NCBI GenBank assembly: GCA_022509105.1
Contig: JAFLTV010000014.1
Span: forward strand, 1-50,259
Length of the DNA stretch: 50,259 nucleotides
From: Muribaculaceae bacterium
GTDB taxonomy: Bacteria; Bacteroidota; Bacteroidia; Bacteroidales; Muribaculaceae
Direction: 5' to 3'
Part shown: in pieces, positions 17,486-26,290 of the stretch
How the letters are laid out: the number at the start of each line of letters is the position of its first letter
Position numbering within the stretch: position 1 is the stretch's first letter
Notes under the pieces: model-generated
What the model saw: the letters and a program-made list of their open reading frames with translations, nothing else
The model's database searches: none
Told to the model about the DNA's origin: nothing
Position numbers and translations under genes: made by a program

Positions 17486-17589
17486 ATCTCAAAACTCCGG
17501 TTAAAGCCCGGTTTTGTATGCAGTTTAATATGACCTTGACACCTCTATTTATAATCATACAAAATCAAATTAAAATCAAAAAGAGGAAA

Positions 17590-18081
17590 ATGAAAAAATT
17601 AATTTTTTTAACCATTGCCGCTGTCATAACCATGACGGGATTCACATCGTGTGAGCTTGAACCGGATGAAGTGATTGAAAACGTTGTATTTGATGATATG
17701 ATTTATACGGTTTATACCAAAGATAAGACCGCAACTTTAACGGGTTACAGAATAGTATCCACAGACATAACCATACCGGCTACAATCACTTACAAAGAAA
17801 AAGTTTATTCAGTTACAGCAATAGAAGACAAAGCTTTCCACGCAGCTAAAAGGACAGACACCTTAGTTATAGGATCTAACATCCAGAGTATAGGTTATGA
17901 GGCATTTTACTCCCTAATCAAGGTTGACACAGAAATTTATTGTTATCCTGTTACGCCTCCGAACTGCAGAGGTGGTAATTTTACTTACGGTTATGGTATT
18001 CTTCATGTGCCGGCAGGTTCTGTAAATGCATATAGAAATGCCAAAAATTTTGCCTATAGAGAAATTATAGGAGATCTTTAA
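17590..18081 (+). CDS. BspA-type leucine-rich-repeat lipoprotein
   Basis: A 163-residue lipoprotein with lipobox GFTSC (Cys21). The body matches the BspA/LRR_5 pattern of Bacteroidales surface proteins: YTVYTKDKTATLTGY, a VTAIEDKAFHAAKR repeat, then TLVIGSNIQSIGYEAFYSL. It has the Cys-containing CYPVTPPNCRGG linker and the usual end (LHVPAGSVNAYRNA...). BspA-like proteins bind host or bacterial surfaces. This one is short, with only about two repeats. The start at 17590 is chosen because the earlier in-frame ATG lies inside the promoter. Another exported protein gene follows after 52 bp. Confidence 0.82.
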   Translation: MKKLIFLTIAAVITMTGFTSCELEPDEVIENVVFDDMIYTVYTKDKTATLTGYRIVSTDITIPATITYKEKVYSVTAIEDKAFHAAKRTDTLVIGSNIQSIGYEAFYSLIKVDTEIYCYPVTPPNCRGGNFTYGYGILHVPAGSVNAYRNAKNFAYREIIGDL

Positions 18082-18133
18082 CGTTGCCAAAGATTTAAAA
18101 TTCAAACATATTAGCTATAATAAAAAATTAAAA

Positions 18134-18709
18134 ATGAAAAAAATTTTTAGATTTCAGATTGCTCTTCTATTCATGGCTGTTATAGCCGGAATACCTTCTG
18201 TGGCTTACGCCCAATTTGGTAATAATGGAAACGTATGGGAGAAAATAAATATTGATATCTTCTGCATGCCGCTTATAAACCAACCGGGATATGAAAATTA
18301 TAGTGTTTCAAAAGAATTGGCCTCCAAGCTTCAAACCATGAAGAATGAGGAAACAATTAAAAAAGAATTAACAAAATTAAAGTTCAATACAATTAATTGG
18401 ACCGAAAAGCAAGAGTTTGACGATCAAACAGAAGAATACTACACTATCACTACTTGCACATATATGTATAACTCTCCTACCGGACGTCTCACCATAGAGA
18501 AAGAGGGAGACAACTATCTGCTCAAATTTCCGGATGAAAAAACCAAGAATGATTTCATGAAATCTGTCAAGGCGAAAGGATATAAGGTAATTGATGATTA
18601 TAAAGGCACCAAAAGATATCAGATACCTGAAAACAGAGAGGCACATTGGATGGGCGTAACCGTAGAGGAAGAGGGCAATAATGTAACTATTTATCCCAAC
18701 TATGGCTAA
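18134..18709 (+). CDS. Exported protein of unknown function
   Basis: A 191-residue protein with a clear signal peptide (MKKIFRFQIALLFMAVIAG, cleavage probably after AYA before QFG) and no lipobox. The mature part is mixed alpha/beta and rich in Lys, Asn and Tyr. It has a Glu/Lys helix (NEETIKKELTKL), strands TITTCTYMYNS and RLTIEKEGDNYLLKF, and a C-terminal NNVTIYPNYG. I do not recognise the family. It sits 52 bp after the BspA-like gene, possibly in the same transcript, and is followed by a good terminator. Confidence 0.65.
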   Translation: MKKIFRFQIALLFMAVIAGIPSVAYAQFGNNGNVWEKINIDIFCMPLINQPGYENYSVSKELASKLQTMKNEETIKKELTKLKFNTINWTEKQEFDDQTEEYYTITTCTYMYNSPTGRLTIEKEGDNYLLKFPDEKTKNDFMKSVKAKGYKVIDDYKGTKRYQIPENREAHWMGVTVEEEGNNVTIYPNYG

Positions 18710-18729
18710 CACTCCTGAAAAGTAAAATA

Positions 18730-18764
18730 AAAACCGGGAAGACTTTTAAGACCTTTCCGGTTTT
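18730..18764. terminator. Terminator after the 18134 gene
   Basis: A 12-bp stem (AAAACCGGGAAG / CTTTCCGGTTTT, one G-T pair) with an 11-nt loop is followed by ATTTTC. Its A/T-rich flanks let it work for the plus-strand pair and possibly for the convergent PUL operon that ends at 18858. Confidence 0.75.
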
Positions 18765-18857
18765 ATTTTCAATTCAGTTCTATGTTCTGTTAATTCCGGC
18801 TAAATTCAATAGAATCGATTATTCAATTATAAGTTTGCTATCTCTAAGCCGGGGAAA

Positions 18858-21296
18858 TTATTCTATGGTTAGCGTTGCCGATTTCAGAAGCGGAGAGGTG
18901 AAATTGACAGTCACGGGTCCTTCTCCTGTTGACTTAAGATATCCCAACAGCTTCCCTTGATAGACCCGCTGGCGATTGTCGCGGTAATTACCCATATCAG
19001 TGTTGTCTCCCGATTCCAAAGCAAGCAGCTTGGCATCTCCAATGACTCTTACTGTCACTTCATTATCTGCCAATTTAACAGGAACTCCATTTTCATCCAC
19101 CACTTGAATAAACAGATGGGCCACTTCTCCCGGCTTGGAGAATTCCTCTGTGTCTGCACTCACCTTTAAAGCATAGGGACGTCCGGAAGTTTCAATCTTA
19201 TATGTAGATTCCACTTCTCCTTTATTATTCAACCCTTCAGCCACAAGTTCTCCGGGTTGGTATGGGATTTCCCAATGTATTATTCCGGTTTCATCGTCAT
19301 AGGGTTTCACCTCTCCTATTTGTTTGCCATTTAGCAGCAAACGGGCTTGAGGGGCATTCGTGTAACATAAAACCCTGATAGTGTCTCCCTCGTTATAATT
19401 CCATAAATCCGGAGCGTTCGGAGAAAGACGGTTTGCAAATCTGCGGAATCTCGGATCATTTATCATAGGATGAGTGCCGATATAGGTATAAGGGTTCTCA
19501 CTCCAGAGCGACTTCCGGAAATGGCCTCCCGGCTTTAGATCCCCCTTGAAGTCTAACAATCCTGTATTCAAACCTCTTGAGGGCCACCTTCCGGATTCTC
19601 CCAGATAGTCGATTCCGGTCCAAATAAACTGGCCGAAGATGAAATCACGGTCTCGCATATCTTTCCAGGCCTTAAAGTCACTCCTGTTTTCACTACCATA
19701 TATCACTCTTCCCGGATATTTGGCATGGTCCATATCATAGCGGTCTTCAGTGTAATTATAACCCACTATATCCACTGCCTCCGGATAGGCTGTTTCATTA
19801 CTCATGATAACCCCTGCAAGGGCCCCCGTTGTAGGGCGTGAAGTGTCTACGCTCTTTACAACCGCATTCAGACGCTTGGCAATCTCCCCGATCCTCATTG
19901 CATCCGGTGCCTCGGGATTATAGCCTCCATAGTTTGTCTGTGTAAAGCCTGATGTCTCTATTTCATCCAATATAGGATGGGAATAAGGGTCGTTGGGATA
20001 ATCCACTTCATTTCCGATACTCCATAAAAACACTGACGGATGATTTCTGTCTCTCCTCACCATGTCGGCAACATCACGGTCTATCCATTCTTCAAAGTAA
20101 TCCCATGTGCCGTCAAACCCGGGTTCGCCGACATTCCATCCTTTTATCCATTTCCTCTTTGGGAATTCCCATTCGTCGCTGGCTTCATCCATAATCAACA
20201 AACCCAATCTGTCGGCAAGATCATAGACCACCGGCGCCTGGGGATTATGGCTCATCCTGAGAGCATTTGCTCCCATATCCTTAAGATTCAGAAGCCTTCT
20301 TTCCCACACTTCTTCCGGCACCACAGCTCCTAAAGCTCCTGCATCATGATGGATGCAGACCCCTTTCACCTTCATATTTTCTCCATTCAAGGCAAAACCC
20401 TTATCGGCATCAAATTTCAAAGTGCGGATACCTACAGGAATATCTGAAGAATCAATCACCTTTCCGTTTTTCACAAGGCTTGTCTGCAATGAATAAAGAT
20501 AGGGATCTGACAGACTCCATAGTCTTGGAGACTTCACTTTCATTTTAAGAACATTGTCTTTACCGGCCTTGGAAGAAGCAGTCGCCACTGTCTTGCCATC
20601 TATGTTTACAAGCTCTGTTTTAACAACCATTCCTTTCTCCGGATTCTCTATTTCAACTTTCACCTTGAGGTCTGCAATATTGTTTTTCACGGATTCCGTC
20701 TCAAACCCGATTCCCCATTGGGCTATATGACTTTCCGGAGCCTCTATGAAATAGACATCCCTGTATATGCCGGAGCCGGTATAATAACGAGAATCTGCAT
20801 AACGGCTATGGTCAACCCTTACAGAGATGATGTTGTCTCCTTCCTTCAGATATGGAGTGAGATCATACATAAAGGAATTATATCCGCTGGGTCGATGTCC
20901 TAAATGCTCTCCGTTTATATAGACATCGCTTCTGTTGTAGACACCTTCAAAATATATGTAAGCTTTCTTACCATCCTTTTCAGCCGGATTATAATTGAAG
21001 TGTTTTCTATACCATGCAACGCCTCCGGGCAGATAACCTGTGCCGCTTGCGAGGTCGGGAGAATAGGTTCCTTCAATGCTCCAGTCGTGAGGCAGATTCA
21101 ATTTCCGCCATGTGGTGTCGGCATATTCAGGTTGCTTTGCCTCCGGAATATCCTCCAAGACGAAAAGCCAATCTTCATTGAATTTTTCAGGCTTTCCGAA
21201 ACTAACCTGAGCCTCCACACCTTGGGCCAATGCAAAAAGAGCGACGCAGATTGTCGCTCCTTTTGTTATTTTTTTGAATTTTAAATTAAAATCCAT
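18858..21296 (-). CDS. GH2 beta-galactosidase-type enzyme
   Basis: An 812-residue exported glycoside hydrolase with a signal peptide (cut near VEA before QVSFG). The order is: sugar-binding jelly roll (about 35-185, containing LPHDWSIEG and GGVAWYRKHF), Ig-like GH2 domain (190-295), TIM barrel (300-610), then a DUF4982-type and an Ig-like C-terminal domain. The likely acid/base is Glu430 in WSIGNE and the nucleophile Glu536 in YGSEN. This domain set is typical of Bacteroidales PUL beta-galactosidases. It is the last gene of the minus-strand PUL operon, 24 bp after GH30. In the arabinogalactan model it would trim beta-linked galactose. Substrate is inferred. Confidence 0.88.
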   Translation of the reverse strand: MDFNLKFKKITKGATICVALFALAQGVEAQVSFGKPEKFNEDWLFVLEDIPEAKQPEYADTTWRKLNLPHDWSIEGTYSPDLASGTGYLPGGVAWYRKHFNYNPAEKDGKKAYIYFEGVYNRSDVYINGEHLGHRPSGYNSFMYDLTPYLKEGDNIISVRVDHSRYADSRYYTGSGIYRDVYFIEAPESHIAQWGIGFETESVKNNIADLKVKVEIENPEKGMVVKTELVNIDGKTVATASSKAGKDNVLKMKVKSPRLWSLSDPYLYSLQTSLVKNGKVIDSSDIPVGIRTLKFDADKGFALNGENMKVKGVCIHHDAGALGAVVPEEVWERRLLNLKDMGANALRMSHNPQAPVVYDLADRLGLLIMDEASDEWEFPKRKWIKGWNVGEPGFDGTWDYFEEWIDRDVADMVRRDRNHPSVFLWSIGNEVDYPNDPYSHPILDEIETSGFTQTNYGGYNPEAPDAMRIGEIAKRLNAVVKSVDTSRPTTGALAGVIMSNETAYPEAVDIVGYNYTEDRYDMDHAKYPGRVIYGSENRSDFKAWKDMRDRDFIFGQFIWTGIDYLGESGRWPSRGLNTGLLDFKGDLKPGGHFRKSLWSENPYTYIGTHPMINDPRFRRFANRLSPNAPDLWNYNEGDTIRVLCYTNAPQARLLLNGKQIGEVKPYDDETGIIHWEIPYQPGELVAEGLNNKGEVESTYKIETSGRPYALKVSADTEEFSKPGEVAHLFIQVVDENGVPVKLADNEVTVRVIGDAKLLALESGDNTDMGNYRDNRQRVYQGKLLGYLKSTGEGPVTVNFTSPLLKSATLTIE

Positions 21297-21320
21297 AATT
21301 TTATCCTGGATGTTTATTTA

Positions 21321-22988
21321 TTACAAATAATAAACTATTGTTGTCACGCTCGAAGGATCAACAAAGACCTGGTCTTTAACATTGAATCTTGTCTGTTCGA
21401 GTTTCTTTGTAGCTGTTGTGGTGTAGGTATAGATTGCTTTTGTGCCTTCCGGAGTTGTGAGTTTCAGCAAAGCTCCTTTTTCCTTATCATAGTTTGTTAC
21501 AACCACCACAAGCTTACTGTTGTCAGGAGCCAAATAAGCTGATGCAAAGAAATTCTTTGATTCTGTGTGAGTCAGACCTACTCTCACATAACCCGGACGG
21601 ATGAAGAGACTATAGTTTCCGAGAACCCAAAGATTCGGAGTGTCTTCTATTTTTCCACCCTTTGTAAAGTCGTTTGAATAGTTACCGCCAACCGGAGTTG
21701 TCTTGATAAGCTCGAATCTGTTTCTTTGGCTCCATCTTTCCACAGACATTGCTGTCCAATAGCTCCATGAAGTGCAATTGGCAACTGTGAGGTCATTATG
21801 GATCACTCTTGACATATATTGAGCGATCTGCCATTCACCGTCGGGAGCGTCATAGTCAACATCTTCCGGAGCAGCATCAAGCATTGACCATTCTGTTTGC
21901 CAAACTCTCAGATTATAGGGAGAGGCGGCGTCTGCCACTTTCTGGCGTGAAGTTCTCATATCATTCCAATTGAAATGAGTCCAATAGCTGTGTCCGCAAA
22001 TAATGTTTCCGATATGTGCCAAGTCTCCGACATAAGCGCTTGAATTGGGATTATAGAACGCATTTATAGTTCTTTCGCGTCCCGAGCCTCCTTCATAGAG
22101 TGACGACCAGCTACCGGCTTCGCCGATGGATATTTCTGTGTTAAGACCTCTTTGTGTCAAAGCTTTGTCAAGTTCTCTTGACAATTTGGCAACTTCATCA
22201 TTCTGCCATCCGGAACCTTCCTGAGAATTGCCTTCCCAATTATACTGTGGTTCATTCACCGGAGATATGGCTACGATCGGATAACCTAACGATGTGAAAT
22301 GTTGGGCTACGTCTGCCATATATTCAGCAAAATCATCATAGCAGTCCTCTTTCAGGTTTGCATACCCACCATTGTCTGAACGACCCTGGCCGTTGAGAGT
22401 GTATTGCACGAGAGGCGAATTGCTGAACAATACGAAACCTTCCACTCCGTTAGAAAGAGCTTCCTGCATGAAATAACGCTGTCCAACACATTTGTTCCAA
22501 TCATAGGATGATCCTGAAAGATAGCTTTCGGCACGATTGTTGGCATTGTCATTGTTTATACCTGAAGCCTCACCAATCTCGGCTGTTCCAGCTCCTAAGT
22601 TCACACGCCATACGGAGAGACCGATGCCCTGAGGCTGGCCTGCTGCGTTTATATTTTTAGAAAACAACCATCTTGCCAACTGAGCGCGTTCGTTGGTCCA
22701 ATAAGTTCCGATTGTATTCGGCAACCAGCAATCTGATGCACCAAAACCTTCAATCTCCTGATAAGTTCTGCCCATATTGACAGACATAGATTGTGTGTTC
22801 ATTGAGAATGTCGGGATTGGCGATTCTATGTCGTCCGGTTCCTCTGTGGGCTCCTGGGGCACTTCTGTGTCCGGTTCTTCATTCCCTTCTCCCGGTTTGT
22901 GTTTTGTGGATTCCCCCATGGGTTCATCGCTACACGCCGTTATTGCCAAAGCAAAAAAGGCGCCCATTAAAATTTTGCTAAGCTTCAT
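21321..22988 (-). CDS. GH30 glycoside hydrolase, probably endo-beta-1,6-galactanase-like
   Basis: A 555-residue lipoprotein (lipobox AITAC, Cys19) with an acidic Pro/Glu linker to residue 60, suited to surface display. The barrel begins with QEIEGFGASDCW. The acid/base is Glu246 in SPVNEP and the nucleophile Glu366 in VWQTEW. The segments NLKEDCYDDFAEYM and NSQEGSGW resemble the layout of GH30 beta-1,6-galactanases rather than xylanases or glucosylceramidases. A C-terminal beta-sandwich follows from about 450. It would cut the galactan side chains or backbone on the cell surface. The GH30 call is firm; the subfamily is inference. Confidence 0.85.
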   Translation of the reverse strand: MKLSKILMGAFFALAITACSDEPMGESTKHKPGEGNEEPDTEVPQEPTEEPDDIESPIPTFSMNTQSMSVNMGRTYQEIEGFGASDCWLPNTIGTYWTNERAQLARWLFSKNINAAGQPQGIGLSVWRVNLGAGTAEIGEASGINNDNANNRAESYLSGSSYDWNKCVGQRYFMQEALSNGVEGFVLFSNSPLVQYTLNGQGRSDNGGYANLKEDCYDDFAEYMADVAQHFTSLGYPIVAISPVNEPQYNWEGNSQEGSGWQNDEVAKLSRELDKALTQRGLNTEISIGEAGSWSSLYEGGSGRERTINAFYNPNSSAYVGDLAHIGNIICGHSYWTHFNWNDMRTSRQKVADAASPYNLRVWQTEWSMLDAAPEDVDYDAPDGEWQIAQYMSRVIHNDLTVANCTSWSYWTAMSVERWSQRNRFELIKTTPVGGNYSNDFTKGGKIEDTPNLWVLGNYSLFIRPGYVRVGLTHTESKNFFASAYLAPDNSKLVVVVTNYDKEKGALLKLTTPEGTKAIYTYTTTATKKLEQTRFNVKDQVFVDPSSVTTIVYYL

Positions 22989-23102
22989 TATAAATTAGGT
23001 TTATTTAGATTTATAGTTGTCAGATTAGGATTGTTTTTCTGGGAATTAACTCTTCCTTATCTTAACGATGTAAATTTACATTATTATATTAACTTATGCA
23101 AA

Positions 23103-23128
23103 GAGGGCATGAAAAATTTCATGCCCTC
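23103..23128. terminator. Intercistronic hairpin between binding protein and GH30 genes
   Basis: A 12-bp perfect palindromic stem (GAGGGCATGAAA / TTTCATGCCCTC) with a 2-nt loop lies 25 bp after the stop of the 23153 gene. Without a long T tract it may be a partial terminator or a processing/stability element within the PUL operon. Confidence 0.6.
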
Positions 23129-23152
23129 CCATTTATTTTCTAAAATTATCTA

Positions 23153-24409
23153 TTAACGGATAACTTTCTTTGAAGTCTTGTTGCCTTGCTTCATGATATA
23201 GATGCCCTTATCCGGGGTAGCAACGCGAACACCCTGGAGGTTGTAATATTCAACCGGAGCATTGCTATTGTCAACATTCACCCCTTCAACGCCTGTAGTT
23301 TCAGACTGCAAGTGGACGCATTTGATGATGAAGCTCTTGAAAGTGAAGCGGTTTTGAGCGTCAGCTTCACAATCCTTAGTCATCTTGATAGTCAATTTGC
23401 CATCTTCACCAACTGTGAACTGAGCTTTCTTAACAAGTTCTCTGTTAGCGAGGATGCCAGTAGCCTGATGATACCAGAAATCATGGGGTTGTCCTTCATC
23501 ATTATAATATTGATTTACTTCACCGCTTACTCCGTTGAATGTGAGGGCAAATTCAGTGTTCGGCTGATTTGCTACGCGATAGTATACATCATAAGTACCG
23601 GCAGGAGCGTCAGTAACTTCCTGGCTAACTACGAATGTGCCTTCGTTGTTATCCTGTTCAATCCAACCGTAAGTTCCGGCGATTGCCCATCCATGTTCTA
23701 TGTCAACGTGGAAACCCCAACCGAAGTCCGGGAATACGATGCTGCTTTCTTCACCATTCATAGTAGCTACCCATGCAGTATAGTTGTCTGCATCATTTCT
23801 GTCAAGCATGAATGCTTTGATAAGGAAAGTAGCGTCGATAGGATCATTTTCAGTTGCGCCTTTCAATTCTTCCATCATTTCTTCTCTTGTGAAGAATTCC
23901 CAATATTTAGCATTGTCAACTTCATAATTTGCACATCTTACAGGATAGAAGTCATAGCTTTGGAGCGCGCCGAGGCCGCTTTCCCATGATTCGCCAACTA
24001 TACCTGCATCAAATGCATCGCCGTAAGTTTTGAATACAAGACCATCACCGTCTTGTTCGATAGTCATATAACCTTTGCTATCTGTAATTGTGAAATATCC
24101 GTCGGCATATTCAATAGCGTAATCGCCGGTTTCATTCGAGGTGCCGTTGCCGTCAAGATAGATTTCGTCTCCGGCATTTACATAACCTACTGAAGATTTA
24201 ATTTTATAACCACCATCAGTTGCTTCAAACTGGAAAGCACGAGCCTGCTCCTTTACGATACCTTTTGTACCCCAGCTGTAACCTCCGTTGAGCCACATTC
24301 CGGTTTCTGCATTACGGATGTAGTATTCCGTTCCTTCTGTGATTTCTGTTGCTGCGAAGGCGCCCATTGAAACAGCGCATCCGGCCATCAAAAGTAAAAC
24401 TTTTTTCAT
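23153..24409 (-). CDS. Secreted carbohydrate-binding-type protein with T9SS-like tail
   Basis: A 418-residue protein, start placed at the Met of MKKVLLLMAGCAVSM (24409). An earlier in-frame ATG at 24466 would bury the signal peptide. Residues 20-165 look like a beta-trefoil (ricin-like) domain (GTEYYIRNAETGMWLNGG). The middle is unfamiliar. Residues 255-370 look like a beta-sandwich with APAGTYDVYYRVAN, as in carbohydrate-binding or attachment domains. The end reads EYYNLQGVRV, then GIYIMKQGNKTSKKVIR, a T9SS type A-like sorting tail. Its place between susD and the enzymes suggests a surface glycan-binding protein; no catalytic motif is seen. Confidence 0.7.
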   Translation of the reverse strand: MKKVLLLMAGCAVSMGAFAATEITEGTEYYIRNAETGMWLNGGYSWGTKGIVKEQARAFQFEATDGGYKIKSSVGYVNAGDEIYLDGNGTSNETGDYAIEYADGYFTITDSKGYMTIEQDGDGLVFKTYGDAFDAGIVGESWESGLGALQSYDFYPVRCANYEVDNAKYWEFFTREEMMEELKGATENDPIDATFLIKAFMLDRNDADNYTAWVATMNGEESSIVFPDFGWGFHVDIEHGWAIAGTYGWIEQDNNEGTFVVSQEVTDAPAGTYDVYYRVANQPNTEFALTFNGVSGEVNQYYNDEGQPHDFWYHQATGILANRELVKKAQFTVGEDGKLTIKMTKDCEADAQNRFTFKSFIIKCVHLQSETTGVEGVNVDNSNAPVEYYNLQGVRVATPDKGIYIMKQGNKTSKKVIR

Positions 24410-24504
24410 TCTGTAGTTTTTTTGGTTAATTAAATGTTTTATTAGGTTATTATGCTTGAAAAGCATTGATTTTTAGCTAATAAATTCTTGAATCGATATT
24501 GTTT

Positions 24505-24546
24505 ATAGTAATAGTCCCTTCCGTTTAAGAAGGAGACTATTACTAT
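24505..24546. promoter_or_regulatory. Long hairpin downstream of susD
   Basis: A 12-bp perfect stem (ATAGTAATAGTC / GACTATTACTAT) is extended by a 5-bp CCTTC / GAAGG stem across one bulged A, with a 7-nt loop. It starts 13 bp after the susD stop on the minus strand and has no T tract. It probably protects the susCD message from 3' decay or reduces read-through into downstream genes. Confidence 0.65.
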
Positions 24547-24558
24547 TTCTAAACCATT

Positions 24559-26286
24559 TTACCAACCCGGATTCTGCACTATATTACCGTTTGAGTGTTG
24601 GATCTCGTATAATGGGATGGGATAGAGAAGGTCTCTTGGAGCAGTGAAGCGAATACCTTTATCGCTTGACTCGATCTGATTCCATCTTTCATACATGTCA
24701 GCGTCCGGACCTGTGTTGTAAAGCACGAAGCTTCCGTTGGGACCAAACACATGTTCCATCATTTTCTTACCATCGCTCATTTCCCATCTGCGAAGGTCGT
24801 AGAGACGACATTGTTCGTTGCAAAGTTCAAGACGTCTTTCCGCACGGATTGCATCTCTAAGATTTGTGCCTGTTGAGTTCACGTTTGAAAGGCCTACACG
24901 ATTACGCACCTGATTCAAGGCATTCTGAGCCTCACCGTCCTGTCCTGTTTCAGCACAAGCCTCAGCATACATCAGCAATACGTCGGCATAACGAAGTATT
25001 CTGTGGTTTAACGGAATTTTATCAATGTTGTAAACTTCCGGACGATCTTCAAGAGGCAGATAATATTTGCGGATAATACGCGCTGATTTATGCTGAGCAG
25101 GGTCGATCAGATAGCAAGTTGAGAACATTTCCTGTGTCCAATCGAAATCAGCCATATAACCTTTATATTTATCACCGGTTGCGCCATCAGAGCAAGCGTT
25201 TCCATTAGCCTCTGACACTACTTCATCAAATCTGTCTTCACCGGCAATTTCCGAACACATTGTTTTGATAATAGACCATTTCAAGCGTTCAGTATCGCCC
25301 ATTGCAAGGAATGCATTTTCCAAGTCGGAAGAGGGTTGTCCCCAGCTCCAACCGTCGCCCGGGCCATTACGGCAACCTGTAACAACTGTGAGTGCACCAC
25401 CTACTGCGTATGTGTCGCTATACATTTGTTCTGCTTCAAAAAGTGATTCCTCACTATTATTGTAAGCCACGCTCCAAACGTCGCCGAAATTGTTGAGCAG
25501 ACGATATTGACCTTCATCAATAACAGTTTTGAGAGTTGCGCGTGCCTCAGCCCATTTTTCGGGATTATTGCTGCCTGCCTGATAAAGCTGGCATTTGCCG
25601 AGAATACCAAGAGCCGCACCTCTTGTTGCCCTACCCATGTCGGATGATGAATACTGGCTTCTTTGAGGTAAAACTGCAGCAGCAGCCTTCAACTCTTCTT
25701 CTATCCATGCATAACATTCTGCCTGTGTGGAACGAGATACAGTGGTTACATCCGTGCTATAGTCAGTCACCATCGGAACACCACCGAAATTCCTTACCAA
25801 GTCGAAATAGAAGAATGCTCTGAGGAATCTCATCTCAGCAACATATCTGTCTCTTAAAGCAGGTTCAACAACTGTTGTCTCAGCAACTTTCTCAATACCG
25901 AGGTTACAAGTGGAGATACCCTGATAGCGTGCTCCCCAGAAGTTCTGAAGGATACCCTGTTCCTGTCCTGTCGGATAGAAGTGTGTGGTCATCAGATAAC
26001 CGTCTTCCTGAGTGGTGTTACCGTCCCACATATCGTCGGTGGTCATATCTGACAACAGCCAGGTGTTATAAACCTGCCACCATCCTCCACCTTTCACCAA
26101 TTGGAAATAACAACCGGTGACGTATTGTTCCACCTGGTCGGCGGTCTCAAAGTATGTGTCCAGATTTTCGGTTCCCCTCACTTCTTCCGTAAGGAAATCG
26201 TCGCAAGAGCCGAAAATAGACATCGTTGCCAATGCGGCAAGTGAATATATGAGCTTTTTCATTTTCTTATCTATTTGCTTTTTCAT
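24559..26286 (-). CDS. SusD/RagB-family glycan-binding lipoprotein
   Basis: A 575-residue SusD-like protein with lipobox IFGSC ahead of DDFLTEEV. A second Met at residue 9 (26262) gives a more typical signal peptide and is an equally good start. Family features are RYVAEMRFLRAFFYFDLVR (TPR region, about 130-150), a central glycan-binding region, and NHRILRYADVLLMYAEACAE near 430. The C-terminus has the usual LYPIPLYEI. SusD caps the SusC transporter and binds oligosaccharides at the surface. The gene starts 4 bp after the susC stop, as usual for the pair. Confidence 0.93.
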   Translation of the reverse strand: MKKQIDKKMKKLIYSLAALATMSIFGSCDDFLTEEVRGTENLDTYFETADQVEQYVTGCYFQLVKGGGWWQVYNTWLLSDMTTDDMWDGNTTQEDGYLMTTHFYPTGQEQGILQNFWGARYQGISTCNLGIEKVAETTVVEPALRDRYVAEMRFLRAFFYFDLVRNFGGVPMVTDYSTDVTTVSRSTQAECYAWIEEELKAAAAVLPQRSQYSSSDMGRATRGAALGILGKCQLYQAGSNNPEKWAEARATLKTVIDEGQYRLLNNFGDVWSVAYNNSEESLFEAEQMYSDTYAVGGALTVVTGCRNGPGDGWSWGQPSSDLENAFLAMGDTERLKWSIIKTMCSEIAGEDRFDEVVSEANGNACSDGATGDKYKGYMADFDWTQEMFSTCYLIDPAQHKSARIIRKYYLPLEDRPEVYNIDKIPLNHRILRYADVLLMYAEACAETGQDGEAQNALNQVRNRVGLSNVNSTGTNLRDAIRAERRLELCNEQCRLYDLRRWEMSDGKKMMEHVFGPNGSFVLYNTGPDADMYERWNQIESSDKGIRFTAPRDLLYPIPLYEIQHSNGNIVQNPGW

Positions 26287-26290
26287 GAAA

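Noticed and set aside
17482..17589. Upstream ATG extending the BspA-like lipoprotein by 36 residues
   Set aside because: The codon overlaps an exact -7 promoter box, and the extension would hide the lipoprotein signal peptide.
23186..23989. Long plus-strand open frame (267 codons) opposite the secreted binding-type protein
   Set aside because: It lies wholly antisense to a gene with a clear signal peptide and T9SS-like tail, and its predicted protein shows no domain, only Ser/Phe/Ile-rich composition typical of antisense frames.
24410..24466. Upstream ATG extending the secreted binding-type protein by 19 residues
   Set aside because: The extension puts a charged, Asn-rich stretch before a standard signal peptide starting MKKVLLL.
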